64,000 bases of DNA from Euwallacea fornicatus (taxonomy: Eukaryota > Arthropoda > Insecta > Coleoptera > Curculionidae). Shown here piece by piece: positions 47,473 to 56,470 of this stretch (within the stretch, counting starts at the first letter, position 1; each line of letters opens with the position of its first letter). Where the stretch lies: NCBI RefSeq assembly GCF_040115645.1, contig NC_089544.1:496001-560000 (forward strand). The letters run 5' to 3'. The position numbers were made by a program, and so were the translations under genes. A model generated the notes under the pieces. The model made no database searches, was not told where the DNA came from, and saw only the letters and a list, made by a program, of their open reading frames with translations.

Positions 47473-49100
47473 TCAAGCGTGGAATCTAATTTTACGGCAC
47501 AGTTCAACAAATACGTCACACAAACGCAATATGGAAATTATAGTCAACTAATTTCTCTGTTTAAATCAAGAACTTATCAAAGGTTCTAGATTCGCGACTT
47601 TTTAGTATTGTAATATTAGAGTTGGCAAGAATAGCCATACAGACACAATCACTTCGGAACGAAGCACTGTCGAGCGAGGTTACTACTACGGCCGCCACTA
47701 GATGGCCAAGTGTCGGGGAATTCCCTCTTGCACTTGGGAACCTGCCCAGAATTGGAAAAGTAAGGCACCAGGGGAGGATGGATATAGACGAGATATAGAA
47801 GGCAGAGATGCAGTCAAGCGAAAGTATCTTCGTCGGTTTGTCTTCCTTAATTTTGTCAACTAATTTATTTGTTTATTAACTGCGAAGAATTTTCCCAATG
47901 TTATTCCGACAAACTAATATGATACTATTATCTTAGCGCCTGCTGAACAAACTCTTAATTAGCTATTCAAGGAAGTTTCCTTTCAAATCAACTCCAAAGC
48001 GGCCTTGTTTATACGGTCTGTCGAATAAACAATTTACAAGTTGTTAGATCATTTCAAAATTTAATAAAACTTTGCTCTCGGAACCAATTGCGAGGAGCTT
48101 TGTTGTGAAATATACCCCAGAAAACAAGGGGATTGTTTTAAGGGTGAAGTAACGCTCGAAGTTATATCGAGTATACAATAAAAGCCGCTATAACTTCGTT
48201 TTTCCTCTTAATTTTAACGACTCTTGATTGCTTTACCGCTTTGTGGGGGACAGAGCTACATGCACTCAACTTTTACGTTTGCCTAAATAAGCCGGATATC
48301 GTTGCCTTTCATTCCGGGTCTCTATCCGAGCCATTATCTCAAACCGAACTCATTAAACGTATAGACAACTAATAAATTGAAATTTAATCCGATGGCATGG
48401 GGGGACAAATGGCGCTGTAAATGGAAATTTAAAAGTACTCATCTCTTTTTAATGTACGCACACTGCATAATTGGAAAATTTAAAAAAAGACCGAATGGCA
48501 GGACGCATTCATGTTGTACGCGAATGGCCTTTTTGGTTCTTGAGCATTACTCACATTGACTCAAATAGCAAATTTAACAGCTCTGCTAAATTGGAATTTA
48601 ATACCTTTGACGAATATCAATATTTTGGGGCATTCACGATATGTACGGCGTGATAATGGTTCGGTCTGCAAATATGGGCATGTGCTGCCTTGCGCCTCAT
48701 AAAGGTGGTGCTTGCGTTGCATGATAGAAAAAGTGGTACCTTCAATAACTTTGCTGCCGTCTGATGCGCAGTAAGAGCCAGAAGTTTGTATCATTCTTCT
48801 CGCCTAAGGCCAGAGTAAGGTGCCTCTGCAAAGTGACGCCAAGAAGGTCTGGAAGTACTGTCTCTCCGTTCGCAGACTCACAGCACTGTTTTGTACACAA
48901 ACTACTTTCCAAACCATAGCTACGGTTTGGTGGTTAAACTGCTAATTTATCTACTAAGCAATACCGACAAACGCGAACAAAAAAATATAACGACGCCGAC
49001 AAGAAGACATTACGCGATACAAGTGGTGCCACCTACGTCCCTAAAAAAAGGTGTCCGACGTCATAAATAAACAAAAGCATTAAAAAATTAGCGCTCGCGG
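47473..49100. other. Intergenic DNA with a possible LTR-like segment
   Basis: No gene recognised. At about 47613-48090, TGTAATATTAGAGTTGGCAA is followed some 450 bases later by AATAAA-containing sequence, which could be a degraded solo LTR. I find no matching end or target duplication. Confidence 0.3.
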
Positions 49101-49345
49101 GGGTGGCGCGGTTGCCACGTTGACTTCGATCTATTGAAACATAGGTCTTAATATTTACCTAAACAAACAAAATGTGATAAAGAGGCCTAGACGTTTGGCG
49201 CAATTGCCACGTTGACTTGAGTCTAATAAAAAACAGGTATTAACACCATCCAAACAAAATTTAAACAAACCAAATGTAATAAAAACGGTCTAGATGGGTG
49301 GCGCAGTTGCCACGTTGACTTGGCTGGAATGAGACACAGGTGTTC
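49101..49345. repeat. Tandem repeat with a period near 93-102 bp, three copies
   Basis: The core GGTGGCGCRGTTGCCACGTT GACTT occurs at about 49101, 49193 (as TTTGGCGCAATTGCCACGTT) and 49296. Each is followed by a similar spacer (RGGTNTTAA/TCACA..., AAACAAAC, AATGTRATAAA). Copies 1 and 3 are most alike in the core. Confidence 0.85.
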
Positions 49346-51774
49346 ACAAACTTCAAAAATGAATTTCCGCCGAAATTGAGATAGATGCGCGAACGAACCT
49401 AGCGGGTAATCACGCGCATTTTGATGTTTTGTCAGTTTGCAGCTCGTCGCAGTTTAGAAATACAGGGTGACACTTTGTGAAATGGTATCAAACGGTTTTC
49501 GAAAGTGAAAAAAATTCAAGTTAAATCACTCTCCCGTTATAAGAGTTACTCGAAATCTCTTGAACACAGACAAGGTAAGCCAGACAATCTCCTTTTCAAC
49601 AATATACTTCGCGAGCCTCCCTGCGTCTCGGAGAAAGGACCCTCCGCTTCGCCACCTCGCGGGTATTGCACTTATAAAAGTTGGAAGTGGTAGAAGTCGG
49701 AACTTTGCGATTTTTTGAATTTTCCACCAAATCACCTAGCCTTTAATCATATCGGTCTGGACAATCGCAACATCCATTACTGGGCTAAATTTCTGTAAGT
49801 TCGAGATATCCATCAAAGTGATGCGCTATATTACTACAAGAGTAAATCATTAAAAAATACATATTTCGGCTCTACGTAAGTAGTTAATTACTAAGACAAC
49901 ACAATGAACAAATAACCGATGATTCGGTCTGTTGACTACAGCGTCTAATATTACCGACTATACCGACGCCCATGGCTTGAAAGCCGGGCAATTCAAGTTT
50001 GCTTCTTAAAACTGCAGGAATATTAATGTGTCAGAGCTTGTTAGGGTACAAAGACTCGTCTTATCAGGGCTCCGATTGGTTAAGTTAGTACTTTTTTAAA
50101 TGTATTTATTACATATTTTGAAACAGATTTAAACAGTATTTTGAGCAATTTATTGTGATAGATGACTTGTAAAATCAAACGCAAATATCACGGACCGTAA
50201 ATTCGTGTACTAAAAAAAGTGTATTAAAGCCATATACAGCGATCATTCGCTTTTTGCATCTGCTAGTCTCCGGAAATCAGTCAAGGTCATCCCTAACCTT
50301 ACCTTTTCCAATATCCGCAGTCCAGGCGAAGGCCTCGACCAATCGCACAAATCGTCCAATTCTGACCTTAGGCACAATTTTATAAATAGCGTCACTATGC
50401 GTAAACCGGAATCCAGCAAAAAGTCTAATTCGATATGCGATTCGATGACGTAACCTTGAATTCAGCTGTCACAGCGAATAAGTAGGTCGCTCGGAAATCA
50501 CACCGAAATCGTATCGCTCGTCCGGAATAACGACCGGAGCAAACTGTGGGCTCCATGTTGTCGTTGACGTTCCTCGGATCCAGGAATGGTTCGCGTGCGC
50601 ATTTAGATCGATTTGATTCCGGATCAACCTGGCCCTTTTGGCAACGTGCTAACTCTGGATGCAGATCTTAGGCAGCAACATTTGTTGTGGCACCTCCATC
50701 TTCAAAGGGTAAAACTCACCCATAACATTAGTGCTTGAAAATCTGCCTCTGATACCCGATGATCGTTCGCTCAATAAGTTTTTATGTAATGTTAATAATC
50801 ATCACAGTCCGTAGTTGTCGGTATCTCAGCAATTAGAAATTTTGAACACCCTATATATAGAAAGCCAGTGAAGATAGCCCCATTCTCTCGAAGCAACTGA
50901 CCGAGTTCGAGGTCGTGGCATTTTTCTCTATCTATCGCTGTTACCCCATAAAACAAACTAAAAAAGTCCCCTCTACTATATATTTATTATTTAGTAAATG
51001 GGACGAAGAAAATAACCATTGCAGTGTAATTTGTATTTCCACAAAACCTAAGACGTGAAAACGATAGTGTCATTTACACGCCATAGAAAAAAGGAGAAAA
51101 TTCATTAGAAGCGACTACTTTAATCGCGCCGAGAAAAGCTTAGCATTTCAGCTAAACTGTAGATGCCTTTTTTGAGATTTATCAAATTCTTAATCTCACC
51201 AACGAGAAGGCGCATCTTCTAATGGAAATTTGTAATTAAACCGAGTGTTTTCTGTCTTGAAGAGGACATCTGCAAAGGCAGTGTTCTCTGTAATAAAACC
51301 TTGCAATGTCTCCTCACTGACACATAAAAAAGTACTTACTAAAATATTATTTATTTTTTGGATGATTGTGAAGTGCAAATAATTTAAATCTAGACCAAGG
51401 CGTCTCAAAGTGCCCTGCGCTTTTGCAATGAGTAAAGCAATCTTGCAATTAAACGCCCTGTATATGTTCAAGCTTGGATAAATAGGAATGCAATTGACTA
51501 ACCATAGTGTGCTCAGACAAACATAATGTGTGAACGTTTTCTTTTGGCACATGGTTCTGGTAGTTCTTCTTGACAAATGGCGAAATCAAGCTTCTGCATC
51601 AGCGTGCAGTGTCCTAATTTTCCTTAATCCTTCTGGAAGATGCACCTTGTACACACCGCCCTTGATGTCAATAAAGTTTCAAATTTGTTAATATTAATTA
51701 ATAGAACGTTAGGGCTGAAGAGAAATGAATATTATTTCAGATATATGGGCTTTTGAGAATATAGGTATTGTTGT
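49346..51774. other. Intergenic DNA, no host gene recognised
   Basis: TACAGGGTGACACTTTG (about 49464) and, inverted, AACACCCTATATATAG (about 50848) look like termini of further repeats. A 126-codon minus-strand open frame (51196-51576) has no recognised domain and contains the motif ATACAGGGCG, so it is probably repeat-derived. CCTTGTACACACCGCCC at 51645-51661 equals a universal small-subunit rRNA segment but has no rRNA context. Confidence 0.4.
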
Positions 51775-51796
51775 TTTATTATCGTAATCGTTTATT
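51775..51796 (-). promoter_or_regulatory. Candidate poly(A) signals of SUB1
   Basis: Two minus-strand AATAAA hexamers (51791-51796 and 51775-51780) lie about 300 bases downstream of the SUB1 stop codon, in a CpG-poor 3' region. They are the most likely end of the SUB1 transcript. Confidence 0.5.
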
Positions 51797-52098
51797 TAAT
51801 AGAAGGAGCACAAAACATTTGAGACTTTAATAACCAACAAATTAAAATTGTAATCCTTATACAAATATGGGTTAAATCCTTCAATTTTAATACTAACAAC
51901 CATGTGAAATGACATTATAAATAAACCTTAGCCTAGAAAACCAATGAATAGCTTAAGCCTCTTTGTACTCAATGTAAAATCCATCTGTACTTGTCTAGTA
52001 CATATACTGTAAATCGTTGGATTCAATAAAACTAAACTGATCCCAAATTTGAGGCTTAATAACAAAAAGAAATATGATAAACATTAAAAAACTTCAAT

Positions 52099-52713
52099 TT
52101 AACCAGAAATCTTTTTCACTTCTTCATCGATTTCCTCAACTGAAGCTTTAAATTTCTGCCACTGTTCTGGGGTAAGCATGAGTCCCTTTTTCCCTGGCTT
52201 CAAATCTCCTCCAGCATCCAAATAGAATTCCCGGATGTTCACATAGGTTTTTCCTTTGAATTGAGTTACTTTCACGTACCGGTTCTTGCCCAGATCCCAT
52301 GTTGGTTCCTCATCGTCGGTGCGGGAAGAATTATCAGTCTTTGGCTTCTTTTTTACTGGTTCCCTCTAAAAAAAATGTTTGAAATCATTACTGTTGTTAT
52401 TTCGACACTGGGGAAGCGCTCATAAAATTAATTCCATTCAATAATAATTATCACAGGTCCAAAATTTGCACTGTGTCACGCAAAGGGAAACTTAACCTAA
52501 GGACTAGAATTCCGTTAGAACATTGGGCAACAAAGCATTAGGGATTACAGCAGCTAAGAAGATATAATACTGAACATTGATACCATGCAGAATTGGAGGG
52601 GTTGATAATAGTGCGTGCATATATCGATACAATGCAGTGCAATCACTTACATCATCTGGGCCAGAATCCGAATCAGAGGTATCATCCTTCTTTGATTTTT
52701 TGTTCTTCGGCAT
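52099..52713 (-). CDS. SUB1: SUB1/PC4 transcriptional coactivator (2 coding exons)
   Basis: Ortholog of SUB1 (PC4, activated RNA polymerase II coactivator p15), a small nuclear single-stranded-DNA-binding protein that aids activator-dependent transcription. Coding exons: 52651-52713 (21 codons) and 52099-52365 (88 codons plus TAA), joined at GATGAT|GTAAGT and TTTTAG|AGGGAA in phase 0. The product is 109 aa, usual for the family. The N-terminus MPKNKKSKKDDTSDSDSGPD is the Ser/Asp/Lys-rich regulatory tail (a CK2-type acidic serine stretch by appearance). The PC4 domain follows from about residue 40 (TWDLGKNRYVKVTQFKGKTY, NIREFYLDAGG, LKPGKKGLMLTPEQWQ) to the C-terminus. A pyrimidine-rich stretch ending TTTGTAACAG just upstream of the ATG suggests a 5' UTR intron. 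It lies in tandem downstream of ERAL1. Identification is from the domain sequence. Confidence 0.96.
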
Positions 52714-53640
52714 AATGCTTGATATTTCTTCTTCTGTTACAAAGCAGAGAAGTCTAATCGAAAACCCAAAAAGAAGAGCACTGATGCTGAATCAGAAATC
52801 GGTAATATAAACCCCTAAACTCCGAAATGAGAGTAAGGAAAAAGCCGAGGAAGAGAATGCCGGAATGTTCTATTGACATTCAAGATAAACGCCAAAAATG
52901 TCTGTTTAAAAAATAATATTCATAATTCAAAATGGCCGCCGTGTTGTGAATAAATAAATAAATAAATAGAAAACAAGACGTTCGCTTTCGGGGCATTCGG
53001 AATCTCGTTTAGTTTGGCAACGCGACTCCTGACGGGTGTTTACAGTTAATGTAAGGTGTATAACAAATTCATCCAGATCATATTAAGTTCAATGTCGTCA
53101 TTTTCAATAATGAAAGAAAAGAGGAAAGTAGTCGGTTCAGATATTTGGTGGAAGCACACTGGTAGTAGACAGTACCGTATCAGAGTAAACAGAGTGTCAT
53201 GAGAAACAGCCACAACTTTGACAATGTCAAAAAATAAAAAGTAGGGTTAAGAGTTAGGTTTGTTCAGCGCTCACCAACCCATTGACCAACTACTAATGCA
53301 TGATTGCGAAAAGTAAAACAGTAAAATTTAAGAAAAAATATTGCAGGAACATTTTTTATTTTGAGGAGACGGCAGTGTTGTATAATTGTAACATACCTAA
53401 AGGCATTGCGTCCCGAAAATTCCAGATTTACGAACGCCAGTTTTGCCTTGGCAGAACAGAGGTTGTTGATCATATTGGGCACATTTCCCAAAGATGTTGC
53501 AATTTCATTTTGATGCCCACAAAACACTATTACACTTACCCAAAAAGCAACTATAAGAGCAAAAAATTATTAAAACTATTAAAGATGTTGAAAGTGGCCA
53601 TATCACTGAAATTTTCATGACATATTTACAGAAAGACAGC
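52714..53640. other. SUB1 upstream region and SUB1-ERAL1 spacer
   Basis: About 0.9 kb that should hold the SUB1 promoter and 5' UTR. An (AATA)n microsatellite sits at 52949-52970, next to a CpG-containing segment (about 52975-53040) that could be the promoter core. Open frames on both strands at 53264-53620 match no family. On the minus strand a signal-peptide-like reading (MKISVIWPLSTSLIVLIIFC, starting near 53618) ends in a good donor (GGTAAGT), but I could not join it to a convincing second exon. Confidence 0.4.
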
Positions 53641-53658
53641 AAATTTTCATTAAGAATG

Positions 53659-53664
53659 TTTATT
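53659..53664 (-). promoter_or_regulatory. Candidate poly(A) signal of ERAL1
   Basis: Minus-strand AATAAA about 190 bases after the ERAL1 stop codon, with no closer canonical hexamer in the 3' flank that I noticed. Confidence 0.5.
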
Positions 53665-53852
53665 GAATTTTACATAATTGAAAACCCTTAGTTGTGCTTT
53701 GTCAATGAACATCTATCCTCACAATAAAGTTATATGTCTCACATGGCTTTTTTAAAGTCAATCATTCCTACTCAACTACTTTGTAAGGGAACAACCACTT
53801 AACTGAATGTAAACTATTGTTTTTAATTAATAGTTTAATAATATAATTACTA

Positions 53853-55487
53853 TCAACTTGGATTAGAATCTGCAGGAGGATCCATAATGAGTGAAATTTT
53901 CACAACATTTTTAAATGCATTCTGGAGGTCTTCACGAACACTTTGGATGATTTGTTTAAGCCTTCCATCTTCTGTGCCAGCTACTAATTTTGAAATTCGT
54001 ACTGAGGGAGTTTTTATTAAGACAACTGCAGTGATGGTACCTGGAATATGATAAAATATAAATTACATTATCATGATGAGTACATAAGAATTTAAAGAAA
54101 AGGCACCCTCATAGAACATAAAATAAACTATTCTAAATTGATATTACCCATGCTTACCCTCATCATTTAGATCAAAATATTCTAATTCAGGTTTCAAGCG
54201 GTAGGGAATTTCTTGTGGAAGAAAATCTAATAGCTTGGCTTTAACAGAACTTTGAATAATATTTTCTGCAGTCTGGTCTGTCCATACTACCTGGGGAAAC
54301 ATCCATTTTCCTGGCCTGGCAGAATCTATTAAATACTGTTTTACATCTTCTAAGCCATCTCCTAAAAATTCCACCCAATACATGGAAGATTTTTGCAAAC
54401 TAACAGAATGAGAACCTTTCACAAAGTAAAAATAAAATTAGAAATGTACCTATTAGAGATGATACCATAAAGATGTCACTAAAGTATGGCCAAGCTCTAA
54501 CATCTTTGTCCACATAATGCCGGGTCCGCTTTAACTGAGGACTTGGTACTGGCTTTCCATCTATACAACTATCAGTAAGTAGTCTTGTTATGTCCAACAG
54601 TTTTCTTTTTGACTTTAATTGATCTATCTGGAAATTTATTATTATTTTTTTTCTGTATTCTAAATATTTCTCATATTTTTTTACACTAAATGAACATACC
54701 TTATTTAATATAAGAAAACTTGTTTTATTCTTATTAATCTCCAGTAGACGTATGATTTTAATATCTAATGTCTCCCTTGTAAAAGTATTTGAAACATCAT
54801 GTACCACTCCTACCACATCAGCCTCTTGCAGAACATTTTTTGAGTCTTTAAGAAAAGAATTTTCTAATTTGAATCTACAAACAAAAGGATAAAGTTGGGC
54901 AAGTAGTGCACAAAAATAGACATAAAGACTGTATTGCCTTTGTTATTGTATTTCTTCTTGCTCAACAATTGGCCATTCACCAGAGTCAACAATTGTGCAA
55001 CTGGTCAGTTTTTTGTTGGTTTGTTAAAAATATGTTTAGAGAATTCTCAGACAGCTTTTTAGTTAATTAATAATTTTAAATTAAACATACTTTTTTGTTT
55101 CGTTCTCATTGACAAGACCTGGAGAATCAAGAAATACTATTTGCACATTCCCCTCAGTAAATATGGAGCGGGTTTTAAATCTGGTAGTGTGAACTTTTGA
55201 AGAAGTTGGACATGCCTGGAAAATGTTTGGTAATAATCCAAATTGAAAAGAACTAACTGTATTATCGATACTTTTCTGTTCATTAGATAATTGATGAAAG
55301 TACTTTTTCCAGAATTAGGAACTCCTATGATTCCTACTTTGAGCAATTTTGTTTCGAAATCTGGGAAAGTATTAGTTATATTTTTAATCGAATTATTTTG
55401 GTTGGTGCTTAATGATGCGCAATATTTAACTAGGCTTAAGATACACTGATTCTTAATTAAAAGCGTTGCGGAACGATTAATTAACAT
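53853..55487 (-). CDS. ERAL1: ERAL1, mitochondrial Era-like GTPase (6 coding exons)
   Basis: Ortholog of ERAL1, the mitochondrial Era GTPase that binds small-subunit (12S) rRNA and acts in mitoribosome small-subunit assembly. Exons: 55272-55487, 55091-55215, 54700-54874, 54450-54627, 54158-54361, 53853-54040; all five introns are GT-AG and the product is 361 aa. The Arg/Lys-containing, acid-free N-terminus (MLINRSATLLIKNQCILSLV) suits a mitochondrial presequence. GTPase motifs: G1 GVPNSGKST (55-63), G2 around HTTR (81-84), G3 DSPG (102-105), G4 NKID (171-174), G5 SSL (228-230). The Era KH-domain region follows (PGKWMFPQVVWTDQ, KLLDFLPQEIPYR, and GRLKQIIQSVREDLQNAF near the C-terminus). An in-frame TAG about 30 bases upstream supports the start. 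Divergent from WIPI2 and tandem with SUB1; introns are very CpG-poor. Confidence 0.95.
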
Positions 55488-56470
55488 TTTTAATAATTTA
55501 GCAACTCCGGGAAAAAACTAAAAAATATACCATAACCAAAATATTTTTTAGGTTATATTTGTGATTAATACGGAAACAAGTCACATGGGACGAAAAAACG
55601 CTCCTTCACCATAACGTCAATAATTTCTCAGATGTTTTTAGTTTGATTTCGTGGAAGAAAATAAAAATAAGAAATACTTTTGGGCAGCGTTTCATCAAAA
55701 TAGTGATCTATTCTTAAACGCGGGGAAACTTGCACGGCCCAAATGAAGAGCTTAACTGGCATCGTTTATTGTTTCTTAATTTATTTCTAGGAGTTTTCTG
55801 ATATGAGAGTGGTGTATGAGATTACAAAGTTTTTTTTCGACGAGTCGTCTCTGAAAGTTACATTTGCTGGTCCTTACAAAGCGATAGATCAAGTGACTCC
55901 TATTCGTGCAGGGCGAGCCACAATCGCGGAGCCGGCAACAGCGACGATGCTGGGAGACGATCGACAGCGTGTCAGATCAGTAACCACACAACGCTAATCA
56001 AACCGTGGCGTCAAGGAATGTCAAATATGTTTCACCAGTGGTGCCACCGCACTTTCGACAGTCGCAAAGTCACTAGATGCTTCAGATTTATCATCATTTT
56101 CGGGCTTTTGGTCTACTAGAAAGGAAGAAAAAATATAAAATACACGTTCCCTAAAACCATTGACACTCTCAACAATTGCTCACTTGCCGCTTCGCTTTCT
56201 CCCCAACTTGGTATCGTGCATCGTTGCATCACAGCTAACAAGTCAAATAATCAAAATCAGCTGATGTTCATATCAAATCGTATCTTGACTTTTGTCTGTG
56301 GTTTATTTATTGTTTATGTTGTTATACCTTTCGTACAATTTTGCAACAGTCGAGCTGGACTAATCAAATAACCCCAAGGTTATTAAAAGAAAGTGGGTCG
56401 TTTTTCAAATCAGTAACCAGTGTGTTTTGTATAGTGAAGTTTTCTGAAACACGTTTTACTATCTGGACTC
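55488..56470. promoter_or_regulatory. Divergent ERAL1-WIPI2 promoter region
   Basis: The only spacer between the oppositely oriented ERAL1 and WIPI2 start codons. Its middle (about 55690-56000 and 56160-56240) is visibly richer in CpG than either gene body, as in CpG-type housekeeping promoters. I see no convincing TATA box at a fixed distance from either gene. A plus-strand open frame (55803-55997, containing VVYEITKFFFDESSLKVTFA) preceded by TTATTTCTAG, and a minus-strand two-exon open reading (56021-56229), are unexplained and may be small genes or 5' UTR sequence. Confidence 0.5.
56021..56229 (-). CDS. Candidate small two-exon gene, unrecognised
   Basis: Minus-strand ATG at 56229 (MQRCTIPSWGESEAA), donor A|GTGAGC after 56184, acceptor TTCTAG|TA or TAG|AC at about 56112-56115 after a pyrimidine tract, then DQKPENDDKSEASSDFATVE, SAVAPLVKHI and TGA at 56021-56023. 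The joined frame stays open with either acceptor, giving about 46 residues, acidic and Ser-rich. I recognise no family. It could equally be 5' UTR or promoter sequence of ERAL1. Support is splice-like signals plus an open frame only. Confidence 0.25.

Noticed and set aside
51196..51576. 126-codon minus-strand open frame next to SUB1 as a gene
   Set aside because: No recognisable family; it contains the ATACAGGGCG motif shared with repeats, and the upstream flank is closed by a stop.
1..51600. Prokaryotic-type features (operons, CRISPR arrays, toxin-antitoxin pairs)
   Set aside because: No direct-repeat array with spacers, no Shine-Dalgarno-led gene runs; the content is eukaryotic transposons and intergenic DNA.
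52748..52800. Plus-strand reading KSNRKPKKKSTDAESEIG between an AG and a GT, resembling the Lys/Ser-rich PC4 N-terminus
   Set aside because: It is the antisense of a pyrimidine-rich stretch that looks like the 3' splice region of a SUB1 5' UTR intron. No PC4 domain follows on the plus strand.
53264..53620. Opposing open frames and a signal-peptide-like start between SUB1 and ERAL1
   Set aside because: The splice options I tried gave stops or frame breaks after the hydrophobic segment; kept only as a remark.
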